Positions 41,219-53,400 of a DNA stretch of 64,000 nucleotides are shown one piece after another. Every line of letters begins with the position of its first letter. Position 1 is the first letter of the stretch. Both the position numbers and the translations under genes were made by a program. The notes under the pieces were generated by a model. The model searched no databases. It saw only the letters and a list, made by a program, of their open reading frames with translations, and was not told where the DNA came from. This DNA comes from Pegea sp. RAD2-039. Taxonomy: Eukaryota; Chordata; Thaliacea; Salpida; Salpidae. Location: NCBI GenBank assembly GCA_034620365.1, contig JAQGEQ010000350.1:186001-250000 (forward strand). Direction: 5' to 3'.

Positions 41219-41282
41219 CAGAAAGTTGGCGAGAGGTGCTCTCTTCAAGTACCCTCTTTCGCATTAATTGTAATAAATAAAC
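41219..41282 (+). repeat. Hairpin plus conserved tail element, copy 2
   Basis: GAGAGGTGCTCTC forms a short hairpin and is followed by TACCCTCTTTCGCA and TTGTAATAAATAAA, matching the tail at 28836-28896. Just upstream, CAACTTTC and GAAAGTTG (41208-41226) form a further perfect 8-base hairpin with a 3-base loop. It lies about 190 bases beyond the NK2 stop, again opposite to the gene. Confidence 0.5.
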
Positions 41283-41475
41283 AGATAGATAAAAAATCTT
41301 CAAACTAATTCACTAAAAGTATTGAAACAAATTAAAGTAAAAATAACAAATTTTATTGGAATATTTAGCCGCTGAAAAAATATCAAATTTGAAGCTAAAG
41401 AAACTTTCACTACAGATTTTCAAGCTTCCATCCACCATTGAGCTGTGAAGTGCTAATCACTGCATCTCTTCAGCT

Positions 41476-44400
41476 TTACTCATCACCAATGTAACTGAGT
41501 TTCCATAACTACAGATGACGTCATAAGCAACTCACCAGTTACTCCACTGCTGATCGTTGCATCTATGGTAATTAGGAGCAGCAAGAGCTTGATTCGCTTC
41601 CAAACAATTTGAACTTGATGGAATGTAGCGCAAATAGGGAGAGTCATGAGGTCTTGGGTGTCTTGGAGGTAAAGATGAGGAGTAAAAATCATTAGACTTG
41701 ATCATAGGAGCAGCAGGATACTTGCTGTAATCTGTTCTCATAAATGGATCATGAGATGAGCTGTAGGAAGACTCGAAAGAGGTAAAAGTCGGATGTTGCA
41801 AGTTATCTTGTGTGTAATAGTAAGGATCGTTGTTGGGGTGATTGGGTCTTGAGATCGGAGGAGCTGTGTCATGAGGAACGAGATAAGGAAACATCAGACG
41901 TCTATTGGATGTTGGGAGGTAGGAAGAATGTTGAAGACCTTCATGACATGATGTGTAACTCAGAGGATCTTTTAAAGATTCTTGTCGGGATCGTTTCATC
42001 TTATAACGGTGATTTTGAAACCAAATTTTGATCTGAAGTAAAACAACTGAAGACAGCTAATAGCTAAAAGCATAACTAACCTGAGTAGGAGTAAGTCCAA
42101 TCATATCAGCAAGCGCCTCTCTCTCAGGAGCAGAGAGATATTTCTGTATTCGAAACCTCCGATCCAGCTCAAACGTTTGACTCTTAGTAAAGAGCACGCG
42201 TCGCTTCCTCTTTTTTTCATTGCTTGTCGGTGATTGGACAGAGCAGGTTGTGATGTCACTAGTTGTATCTTTACTTTCGCTTGTGATCTTAGATGAACTT
42301 TCAGTGCTCGCTGCTATCCTCTGATGACTTCCTAATAAAAAGTTGGATAAACTGTGAAAATGATGAATGTTGAATGAAATCGAAATAAGCTCGTATCAAC
42401 TGCTGATGGAGATCTTTTAAAGTAATTTATTAAAAAAAGTTTCTTCTTTGTACAAGAGTCAAGTTACTAAATAAATTTTCTACCGACAATTCATTGACCC
42501 TTTCCACTTTCAAACCTCATTTGAACTTTATAATATGAAAAATAAGCAAGATAGATTTCTATAAAAGAAAACATTTGCATGAAAATGTTTTTTAAAGTAC
42601 TTCAAAGTAAATTTACTAGTCGCTTTCTTAACAAAAGATATTTGATGCTGTTTAGAATTTATCAGAATCTTAACTAGTTGTTTATACCACCAAACCCTTA
42701 TCAACATACGGCTAGGTAATATGCAAATGATGGTAAAGCAACTTTGCAACTTTTCAAATAATTTTTTTAGGGCATAAAAAAGTAGAAAAATAGTTTCAAA
42801 ATGTTCGCTATTTGACAAATACTAATAATCAAATGTTGATGAAAAATGTTGCATCCTATTAAAGTTTAAACAATCAACATCAACACCCACGAGCAGATTA
42901 AATTCTTCGTTGAAATTTTATCATGATATCCTGATAAGATATTGTGATTTATACATGATTACCTGGCTATAGGGTAGTTAGAATTATGATTGCGACTTTT
43001 TAATAACATTCATGCAGCTGCGAACCACCAGTACTTGACACGAAATAAACAAAGAAATTCACAAAAATCACGAACAGTAGAGACAGAGATCAAGGTTTTT
43101 AATTGTTTGTTTTTACCTTCCGCCATTTTCTTTCACCAATTTCAAATAACCTTAAAGAAATTTCTGTAATTTTTGACCCAGCATTCATTATAATGAAATT
43201 TAAAATGGATGTCGAACAATTTGTCGTTGTGGTTACTTGTCAGTTCGTGATAAGATGAGATGATGTAATTATCAGCACATGTTTATTTGTGAAAATTTAA
43301 GAAATTAAATGTTATAAATGATCGATGAATTAAAAATGGAAGTATAAAATAGTTTCAATTAATATTTTTTCAAATAAAATTTGTGTATGATTGAAGTTGA
43401 TAAAAGATAAAGTTTTATTTTAAAAAATTCTGACTTTTAAATGAAATAAAATTCAATTGGTATTTAGTAGCGACAATTTTATGTAATTTTTATTTCTTTC
43501 ATCTACATCAAAATAGTCGTTTTATCCGTCTCACCAACAAATCTCTTTTCTTAATTACTGCAGACAAGACCAAAAGTAAAAGAGATTTTCTAAAATTGAA
43601 GCTTCAGATAACATGTATACAAAGTAATTGGTATCTTACGAAATATCTACCCGTGCTCAATGTAAATAAGATTTATGTTGAAACGTGATCGTATCTGACT
43701 TTGCTTCATTGCTACTAAATTTTCTGACATTTTTTCGAATGATTTACTCAGTGGTTAGTTTGTGGAGTAAGTGTTTTTTAGTTATCTGCACCAAATTACA
43801 AAATATAATTTATAAACTGAAACAAAATTGAAATTTTTTACAGTACTTTATAAATCAAGTTGCTTTTTAAATTTTAAATACCTAAATTTTGAAATAAATC
43901 TTTTTCAGTTGGTTTCTATGGGAGTAAAACTTTTTAGAGGTTTATTCTGCCTGAGAATGAAATCAAACATTTTCTTGAGTGGTTGTTTCGAATCGTTGCA
44001 AGTATATTCAATCGATTATTCAATAGTATGTCATTTTATAGCCCAATTAGGTATATTTCAAAATGTGCTAAATGCAAGCTGCAAGAGATGTGGCATATAT
44101 CAATACATGGGTGATCAAAATAATTTAAGATGCTTGGCACCGCTTCATTAAGTAATCATATAAAAGTCAAAATGAATAATAGCCATTTTGTGCATTGTAT
44201 CGATTACACAAAAATACCGTTGCGAAATAAAATCGATATTTATGAATTATTTTCAATTTATCATAATTTACCAGAAACTTGCTTTCTGACTGTCTATAAC
44301 AACCAAAATAAATTGTTTAAAAAATAATAAAGGTTTGATTTTAAATCTAAACATTTTAGGAAATTTGAATTGAAAATTGTGTTTATTTAATAAATAATAA

Positions 44401-45857
44401 AGTAATTTCAACCTTTGAAAAAGTTGAATCTAAAAAACTTGGAAATATACTTCGATTAGTACCTAATTTAATTAAATGACTAGTTTATTGTTTGTACATA
44501 TCGACATTACTCAAATAATAATTGACAAACAAAATACTTTCTAGTTGTTCAAACTTGCTTCATTAGTAAAATTTTTTCATTAACATATTTAATTTTTGAT
44601 AAGCTTGTTTAGCTTTGGTGTAAGATTTTTTTGGAATATTGGTTTTAGTATTAAAAGTAAAATACTTTAATTCATTCAGAGATTCGTTTGATAAACCTCT
44701 AATTTTGAATTCATTATTTGGGTAAAAAACAAAAGTAAACCTTTTAGGTTTCATCAATTATTTTTACTGTTTGTTAATCAGAAAATTAGTTATTTTTTAA
44801 AACAAAATATTTGCTAAAAATTATAGATCTTAATAGTTTTAAAAATACATGTTGCTATCAAGTACATATAATTCATCATCTTCTATACCAACTGTTATTT
44901 AATAATAAAGCTTTAAGTTTAAAGTCTTTAATGCTCTATTGATCAGTTTCAGACTGAACTTTGCTTCTAACAGAGCGCTGGACAAATATTTTCTATAAAA
45001 GATAAAATTGAAAACCCTCAGTAAAGATTTTGGGTACGTGTTGCTTATCTGAAGGAAGATAAGAAAATATCTCAATTTTTTAGTATTTAAAAAGAAAAAA
45101 CAATGTTTGAATTGAACAGTTATGTTCTTTAATTAACAAATAAAATCAAATGGTTAATGAGATTTACAGCTAAGAATTTTTCAAACTGTGAATAGATAAA
45201 ACGAAAGCATTGTTGCACCGCCAAACAAGTATCAGAAGAAAATTTGTTAATTCCTAACAAAGGTGCTTTCAACAACAACAAATACTAAAAATAACAATCA
45301 GTTTTGCAAAATGTTGTTTTCATGCAAGATAAACAGCTATTCGTAGTCTTAATAAGATGGAAGCATCCTTATCTATTATCTAATCAAGCAAGACTTGAGT
45401 TTACTCATCAACTTTCAGTTCATCTCTTTCTGATTCTGTCTTCCGCTGTCTCAGTGCACTCCTGTTTGTTTTAAATAACAGTAGCATAGCTCAATTATTG
45501 ACTTTGCTATCTTTATTTGTATTTGTTATCTTCAATGGTACTCAAAAATCAATTTTAGTTTTAAATACTCAATAAAGAAACATCACCTTGAATTGAGAAC
45601 GATCCGGCAGCATCCGACTTTTTCGTGGATTCTGCATTCGGTGTTGTCATCGAGTCGTCTTTTTTGTCAAAGTTAGTTGCCATGGAATAACGCGAATTGT
45701 ATCTAGCTGGAGATGGAGACAAGCTGGAGGTTGACTCTGTGTTTGATTCAACAGAATCGTGTCTTCTTTCTTCGGAATCACTCCGAATGTTATCAGAGTA
45801 GGAGGAAGTAAAAGAGTAAGTAGGAAATGAGGTCTTGGTGAAGTTGAAGCTGCTCAT
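41476..45857 (-). CDS. NKX2: NK2-class homeobox transcription factor
   Basis: Four exons: 45857-45587, 42331-42081, 42032-41536 and 41494-41476, together 1038 bases, exactly 346 codons. Exon 1 encodes a Ser/Thr-rich N-terminus. Exons 2 and 3 share the homeodomain: [43 protein letters not shown], then [14 protein letters not shown]. Tyr in NHRYKMKR (homeodomain position 54) and YLSAPERE are NK2-class hallmarks, closest to NKX2-1/2-2. Downstream, [13 protein letters not shown] resembles the NK2-specific domain (pattern RRVAVPVLVRDG). A TN repressor motif is not clear; only SFSIQ at the exon 1 end is suggestive. The homeodomain is split by an intron at about position 44/45. The last intron, 41 bases long, contains TGACGTCA at 41516. 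Known role: a DNA-binding regulator of neural, endodermal or muscle patterning. Intron 1 (3.3 kb) contains other small ORFs. Confidence 0.92.
43909..44151 (+). CDS. Possible MED27-like terminal exon inside the NK2 intron (partial)
   Basis: After a good acceptor (TCTTTTTCAG ending at 43908) an open frame reads [20 protein letters not shown], then a hydrophobic helix-rich part, then [20 protein letters not shown] and LRCLAPLH before the stop. The order LVxxG, R-LF, CxxCG, LR-L-P-H matches the C-terminal zinc-like end of Mediator subunit 27 by eye. I could not find the roughly 190 upstream residues on this strand, so it may be a divergent gene with distant exons, a gene fragment, or an unrelated protein. 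It lies antisense within NK2 intron 1. Confidence 0.35.
   Translation: MVSMGVKLFRGLFCLRMKSNIFLSGCFESLQVYSIDYSIVCHFIAQLGIFQNVLNASCKRCGIYQYMGDQNNLRCLAPLH
44172..44327 (+). CDS. Small hypothetical ORF following the MED27-like exon
   Basis: ATG at 44172 opens 51 codons ([20 protein letters not shown] and on), and the stop is followed at once by TAATAAAG, a possible poly(A) signal. The start lies about 20 bases after the preceding stop. No family was recognised. The mixed amino acid composition looks more like coding sequence than most frames in this AT-rich DNA. Confidence 0.25.
   Translation: MNNSHFVHCIDYTKIPLRNKIDIYELFSIYHNLPETCFLTVYNNQNKLFKK
44563..44754 (-). CDS. Small hypothetical ORF in NK2 intron 1
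   Basis: 63 codons from ATG at 44754, beginning [20 protein letters not shown] and basic, ending in [10 protein letters not shown]. It is on the same strand as NK2 but has no splice link in phase. No family was recognised. It may be an unspliced remnant or chance frame. Confidence 0.2.
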   Translation of the reverse strand: MKPKRFTFVFYPNNEFKIRGLSNESLNELKYFTFNTKTNIPKKSYTKAKQAYQKLNMLMKKFY

Positions 45858-46979
45858 CTTCTTCTCATTTGAATATAATAAAATTTTCTCACTTATTTCA
45901 GACTTTAATTTTCTAGAAATTAATAAGATTCAGTTTTAACTCTAATGTCATATCCTGAGTCCTTTATTTGCTAGAATCTCATTCAGATGAAACTTTGACT
46001 CGTTCTGAGTAAAGAATGACTTAAAAATAAAGTATTCGAACTTCTATTCAAGCAGAAGGCTTGTTTTAACATAACATTCTCAAATACAAATCAAGTTTAA
46101 ACCTTATTCCATCCCCTTTTTTCTTTCTATCTCTCTTATCTGCTCTCTTTGATTTTCAACTTATGTTTTATTCAAATTCCTCTTTAGTCCCCAAGTTTAT
46201 CATGATGCCATTGTGACTTGAAGGAAGCAACTTGTTTCAGTTTCATTTCTGGTTGACTTTCAAAGAGTTTCAAGTCATCTTTTATCTTCTATCTCACGTT
46301 AAATGCTTAGTTTTCCTAATCTTCCTTTCAGTTGTTAATTTTTATTTTATTTTACTACTTTTCTCTAAAAATACTTTCTCAAAATATCATTTCATTTTTG
46401 ATTCTGAAGAATAACTTGAAAATTCAATTAAAATGATAGCAAGCTTGGTCATGACTGACTTATGTGAAGTTTTAATTTGGCAATTTGTTCTCATTCAAAA
46501 ACGTTTGAATATTTTATTTACAAAACAATGGTTCTTGAAAATTGGCAATTTTAAACGAAATATATGAGACGATGCCTCTTCTATAACCCACATGTAAAAG
46601 CAAATAAATTTTGCATAGTGGATTATGAAATAAGCTGTAATTAAACATTAAATAATAAGTCGAAGAAAAATGAAAAACTCAAAGTAAATAGAAGATTATT
46701 TAATCTTTTCAATCAATGTTATTAACTCTATTGACTGAGTTTAAATAAAATTTACTCTAAGAGATACATTTTTCGATCTTTACACAAAATTAATTAGGAC
46801 AAAAAATGTATTAATAAAACCATTTCAGATGACTTTATGGTGATCAGATTTAACAACACTTCAATCACATTTCATGAAATTTGTTTTTATTCATCAAACT
46901 TTATTGTATGTAAAAATGTTATTGTGCAGAATTTGAAAAAATTTGATATCGAAAACGGACCTAGCAAAGACAGGATATA

Positions 46980-47340
46980 GTATGAACTAAATAAGCAACG
47001 CCCTTCCAAATCACCACCACCATCAAATTTCTTTGTTTGTCTTCCATTTAATTAATGTCGTTTGCGAAAACTATTAATCACCTTTCCCACTAATGACCTT
47101 TCAACTTCAGTGACGTTCATTTAGTAGTAAAAGACAAAATCAATGATAATAGCACGGTTTGTAAGCAGCAAGAACATTGTAACTTTTCAAACTATCTCTT
47201 ATCAACGTTTCTAACGTGCTTGGAATGAACATTTAGAAAATATCCAGGTGACTAACGCACAATTCATGGCTGTCTGTTGTCCAGTGAACTTCTTTGCTCA
47301 ATGTAATCAATCACTGAGAAGTAATTGTTGAAAATAAAAA
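46980..47340. promoter_or_regulatory. Candidate regulatory island upstream of NK2
   Basis: A less AT-rich stretch about 1.1-1.5 kb upstream of the NK2 start. It contains several TAAT and TTAATCA homeodomain-type sites, CAGTGACGTT, a CAGGTGA E-box and AATCAATCACTGAG. It has no reading frame. The assignment rests on composition and site density next to a developmental gene, so it is speculative. Confidence 0.3.
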
Positions 47341-50039
47341 CCTTAAACTGAATATTTTTCCACTTGGGTAAATATGGACTTGCAGCTCTAATTAAAATCT
47401 TATTTTCTTGTAATTACCATATACCAATAACATTTCGGTATTTATCAACTATAATAATCTATATAAATTCTTCATATCTAAGTACTTATGTAGAAATTTG
47501 ATTAAATTAACTTATATAGAGTCTAAACTCTACTGATGTTAATCAGTTTTCTTTATTCTTATGTTCAGTTTACTAAAACCATGCTTTAAAGCTATATTGT
47601 ATTGCATTTATTTTATCAAATACTAATTCAGGGTCAATACAACATTCTTAGGCAAGAGTAACTTGATAGTACAAAATTAAAATTTTCTAATGGTCTTCAT
47701 TGTATAAAAATATGATTTAATTATTTGATGAATAGGTAATAGTTCTAATTACTAGAGTTACTTCCTTTAAAAACAAGCAAGTGTAATTTTTAGTTTTAAA
47801 AATAGTAAAAGTATTCCGATTAAATCTTTAACTAACTAAACAAAAAATACTAGAAAAAAAAAACTTATCGATTAGTTTGCAGTCCTAATTTTACAAAGTT
47901 TTATTTTTTTGTAAACAGCAGTTTTATGATCAAGTTATTTTAACTTACTCACTAATTTCATCTATAAACATCTGTAAATTTTAACTTTTTTCAATGCAAA
48001 AGTCTTCCATAAATTCATCAAGACAATCTTTAGTTTATTTGTTAAAGTCTATAGTGAGTAAATTTAAGCAGAATTAGTTAAAGCGTTTAAATAAAATTGA
48101 TCATTAAAAATTTGTTTATTTTCAACAAAAAGGTTAAGTTTCCTTATAAATAGCTGTTCAAAGAAAATAGGAACCCAATCAAAAAGTCACAATTAATAAG
48201 TAATATTGTGTACGGTCATACAAACTAAACTACAAAAAAAGTTTAAAGAAATTAAATTTGAATTAAATAAAAATATATTGTATTTTACTTTTAAAATCTT
48301 GACGAATAAACTTTATATAATATTTTCAGCAACAATTTTCAAAATTCTTTAATTGTAAATAAATATTTATCAAATATTTTTATTTATTGTAAATTCAATA
48401 TAACAAAGACAAGCTGTAAATAAGTTCTCAACGATGCTTAAAATAGAAATAAATTCTATAACTCTATAACAGTCAGTTAAGTGTAGAAAGTCGTATCCGT
48501 CTCAACCTGTTTACTTTAAAAACATAGTAATCTCTTCTCATCAACTAAACTCTACAATTCATCACTTGGGAAATATAAGAACTTTGACAGCTATTATCAC
48601 ATTAGGTTTAGTTTTCCATTTGTTATATGACTCGGTAACTCTAAACTGCTAGCGTGACAAACCAACAACTTAATTTTACTAACTGTCAAATCTTTCTTTC
48701 TCACGGTAGCTATATATACATTTGTTGGAATTTAATTGTTGTTTTATTACTCCATATGAGATTATATGACATGATAGTATTTATAGATTTTTCTGTTAAG
48801 AGTTTTTACTTAACTTGTTTATTTTAAAAAGTATTTCAAACTTGAAAATCAAAGAATAATATTCTTTTATCTATTTTCTAATATTTTTTGTACAGATTTT
48901 CTAGTATTTTTAAGATATGACCCACAAAACTATTTTTATTCAGTACAGATCAAATTTAAGTTCACCTTCAGTTTAAGCAAACACTGAAACTAAGAAATCA
49001 ACAAATAATTGATCAATTAAAATCATATATATACAAAAGATAGTTTGCAAACTCAGTAAAGCTTACGTTTACTTCATTTGAAAGTAACTAAATACTTTGT
49101 AAAATGTTCTAGTGAGGTCTAGTATATGTTATAGCAAGGAGTCAATTTCAAGGTATGGCAAAAATACGAATATTTATTAAACTTCGGATTAAAGTAAATA
49201 TCTAATTTTGTAAATTTTCTATTTTCTCAATGTTTTTTTTTTTATTTTTCTTTACAAAGTTACACATTTTATAGCTTTTCTGACATATTAAGATGTTCTA
49301 TAAACCTAACTGGAGTTTCATTAATTTGGTTTTCTTTATAAAAAGGAGATCGATAATATTTCAAATGAAAGTTGTAGACTTGTCACGTGGGCACATATAT
49401 ATTTATTATTATATCAAATAGTGAAAAGAATTTATATAGAGTGTAAATAAAAGAGATTTTTCCAACTCAACATTAAATTGCTTTAACTTGTTTTGTTTAC
49501 TTTTTAACTGATGGTCAATTTATTTCGACAGCTTGCTTCAAAATATTTAAAAAAATCAATCTTCAACGATTAAGCAGTTAATGCCAAATTTACAAATATT
49601 GTTAATAAATTGTTCAGATAATTGAGATTAAAACTATATATAAAAAGTTTGAATAAAATATATGATTTGCTTCACTATAGTATTATCTAACATATTTCTT
49701 TTAGTAATTGTTCAGTTGTTATTTCAATTAGAAATTACAACTAAATTAAAGTATAAATTATTCAAATTATTAACTTCATCATCTTGTTATTTTTAACACG
49801 TAAACGTAATTAAAGTTCAACTGACGCAATAAAGTTGAGTTTTGAGAATAAACATAGATAAGTTTGTGTAAGTGACTTTACCATGACAACTACAAGTAAT
49901 TAAAAATTATTTATCGATATATTCCAGATTCAACATTCACATATTCTTATAATGGACTAATCAACTAAGAAAATCACAAACAAGCTCAAAAGAGCAACAT
50001 AATTAATTGATATTCATAAAATTTTTAGCTTTCAACCTT
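47341..50039. other. AT-rich gene-free region
   Basis: I see no exon, RNA gene or repeat. A slightly less AT-rich patch lies at about 48480-48730. It may belong to the long 5' flank of NK2 or to the RPS14 side. Confidence 0.5.
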
Positions 50040-50480
50040 ATCTCGGCGAAAAAGTATCTTTGACTTTGATCAACAAAAACAATGATGAAAAAAGAATTTG
50101 TTTGGATAGCGCCTCCATTTATTCAAATATGTCAGCATATGGCTCTAAACGTGACCTGTAACTGCGTGAACCTGACGCTAGCTGATTAATGAAAATATTT
50201 CAGCCAAAAATTGTGCTGTCAGCTATCACAGGTGTTCAAGCCTTAACCTGGCAGGTTAGGCTACGTCACATGAACATCCTCCTCTCTACCTTTAAACAGA
50301 CTTGATGGTTGGAATGTAACTCACAAAAACGTTATATGGTTTTGTGCTGGGAAAAGGCTGCTGATCAATTCTGCTATCTGCCTCAATTGTTTATCGGCAC
50401 GTGCCCAGATAGTATGAAGATTTGTGATGTTTTGACGACTCTCACGAAATATAGATCTTATCAGGTTTCCAAATTTCTTA
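50040..50480. promoter_or_regulatory. GC-elevated non-coding island with palindromes
   Basis: This island is clearly less AT-rich than the surrounding kilobases and has no open frame of note. It holds a near-perfect 24-base palindrome at 50239-50262 (halves AGCCTTAACCTG and CAGGTTAGGCT), GGCACGTGCC at 50396-50405, ATCACAGGTG, CTACGTCACATG and TGATTAATGA. Such a non-coding island in a gene desert 4 kb from a homeobox gene could be an enhancer or the promoter of an unrecognised transcript. Confidence 0.35.
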
Positions 50481-53400
50481 TTTGATGTAACAAGTTTAAA
50501 CTCGCTTGATCTTGTTAAGTATTACTATTTCATCTTCTTTTTCTTATTTTTTCATTATGCAATTTATTTTATCTTGAAAGAGTATTTCAGCAAGACTAAT
50601 ATTGTTACAGATAAAACAATGACATGCCAAACTCTAAGAACAAGCAAAACAGAAACTTCACAAAACGTTAAATCATCAAAAGTTTCATTCTCTATCTTAT
50701 TAAGTATTTTATAACTAATTCTTGTGGTATAAACTTTGTTTGAGGTGTTTACAGTAGTCGTTTAGACTTATATTATTATGATCACAATTTCACATTTATC
50801 ATTTAAGATAAAAAAAAATTACATAATACTTTTTAAAATTAGCTCTTGATAACAAATATCTTATATTATGTTATTACAAAAAATGTAAGTAATTTTGAAA
50901 TTGTAAAAGGTTATCTATATCATCAATTACAAACTCCAAGATAGTTCAGTAAATAGGAACAAAAATATGGAATGATATTTTATGCACCAAAAAAGTTATA
51001 GCAATATGATGATATATTTTAGAAGTTTTTGAGTTGATATTTCTTTCATATGTTGTAGGAAATTTGGTTAAGCAATTTTTAATATCAGAAATAATTTAGA
51101 AAAAAAGCTTTAGATTATTTCGATAAATTTACTTGATTACATTCATAAAATTATTTAAGGAATTATATACAGACTCATTTAATTTTGGTTATTTTATCTG
51201 AGCATATTTGATTTAATTTCTCGTCGCTTACAACAAACTAACTGTTTTTTTATTTGTTTTTAAATTAATCATTTCATTTTTCTCATTTTCATATATCACT
51301 TTAGTTAAAATGTAAATATTTTTTCAACAACAATTCAAATAATAATTTTATACATTGTAAACGAGTTGTAGAAATATAATTAACTGAGTGAAAAGCTGAA
51401 AGTGAAAATAATAAAAGCTGATCTACTTCTGTGAGTTTTTGCGATCATTTTAAAATGTATGCAAAGAAAGAATAAATTATTAAACTTGTTGTTGACAATC
51501 TAGTTGGTTAACATAGTTTTGAGTAATTGTTGTTTTATTGTAAATCATCAAAACTTCCTATAGATTTGGATTACAAAAAATATGTTTTTAAGTTAAAAAA
51601 AATCTTTATTCATCTTATTTTTTTGCTTTTAATTAATTTCAATGACGATTCAAATATTATTTGGTAGTAATTACTAAGAAGTTTAAAGCTTTTAGTTACG
51701 TATTAAATACTTATTTTTCTAATTAAATATCATTATTTTGGAGGTCGATTGTATGCAGTAACAACGTTTTGTAGAGATGGTAAAAACTAACTTATTCAAA
51801 TTATAGTTTCATGGTTGAATCAGCTTAACTATATTTCTAAATTAATACTTAAGAAAGGTTGAGTTGAATCTTTGACTTGTGTTTTTTAAACTATTTTTTC
51901 ACAATCATATAAAGTTAGATTTGTTATTATTGTTTATTATTATTACTTTATTAAAAGTAATTTTCTATTGCTTTTTTGAGTTGCTAAAAAAATAATTGAA
52001 GAAAGCAGTTATTGTATTTTTATAAAGTACATTGAAAACTACCAATAAGAACTTTATCTGTAATAGTTTAAACTACTAACTCGATTTTTAGCTTACAATT
52101 TGTGGCATAAACTACCGAAAAAAGCTGCATTTAAAAAATCGATATTTATTTGAAATCCAATATTTATTTATTATGATAAATGCGACGGAGGACGCCTGAA
52201 GACAGCATAGTATATTAAAAATATAAAAAATATAAACAATTTTTCGGTAGTGATCAAAATAAATAATTGAAAATTAATAGATAAGAAGTTATGACTTATA
52301 TTTATTTAAAAACAGATTACTATAAAAACATTAATAATAAGCTATTAGAATTAAAGGTTTATTCTTGACGGCACCATAAATTCAAACTAAACTTTAATTT
52401 TAGTAGTTATTTTGCGACAACAAACTTTTGAAAATTGGAGTTCTTACTACTAGGTCTTGCTATCTATCAGAAATATTTCTTTATATGTTTTAGAAAATTC
52501 GATTTTGGTGAATCTACAAATTTTAATATACAGTTTAGATATTCACTAAACATATACTACAACAAGCTTGCAATAATTACTTTTTGAATATCGACTTTTA
52601 TAATTTTAAGTTATAGAATTTATTATTTCTTGACAGTGATTTAAATGCTTCATGCTTGTCATTTTTTCTACCCTACAATTAACAGTCGAATAATTTTTCA
52701 ATCTTTTTTTGAATTTCATTATAAAATAATACCAATCATTTAAAAGTACCAACATTAGAAGTTAAATTAAAAGCTATTATGTAATCTTCTATTCAAATGA
52801 CCAAACTCGTAAATATTTTCAGATATAAACGAAAAACTTACATAAACTAAAAAACTTTCAATAAAGATATTTTATTTTTGTTAGAAATTCCTAAATGATA
52901 ATTTTTTGATATCTTAAGAATAAACCTTAAAGTTTTTCAATAAATAGCAAATGAACGAGTACAAGAAACAAACTAGCTTTATACTTGATCTTTCTTAAGA
53001 CTTATGAAATTTCTAGGAGCTTGTCTTAAATTTTCGCTCATTTTAATCCTGCAAAAACTAATTAGGACAAAGAAATTTTGATTCTTGTTTTTATCATCTC
53101 AGTAATCATAATAATGACTATTATCTCAATCTATTTTTTTAGCCTAATTTACTTTATTTAATTCAAATGGAAAATACTCTCAATTAGAATAATAATTACA
53201 ACTCTATGTAGGTATGTAACTGCTTCAATTAAATTAATAGTAAAAGTCTGCGAATGTTCACTCAAAATTCTATAAATCGAATTCTGTGAAATGTAGTGAT
53301 CTTATAAAATTAATCTTTTTTTAAACCCATGAATATATTTCTATGGTATTTATTTAAATCAAATATATACCAATATTATACCGTAGTACTTTAAATATAA

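Noticed and set aside
46232-46414. 60-codon plus-strand frame
   Set aside because: Phe/Leu-rich chance frame in AT-rich sequence with no supporting signals.
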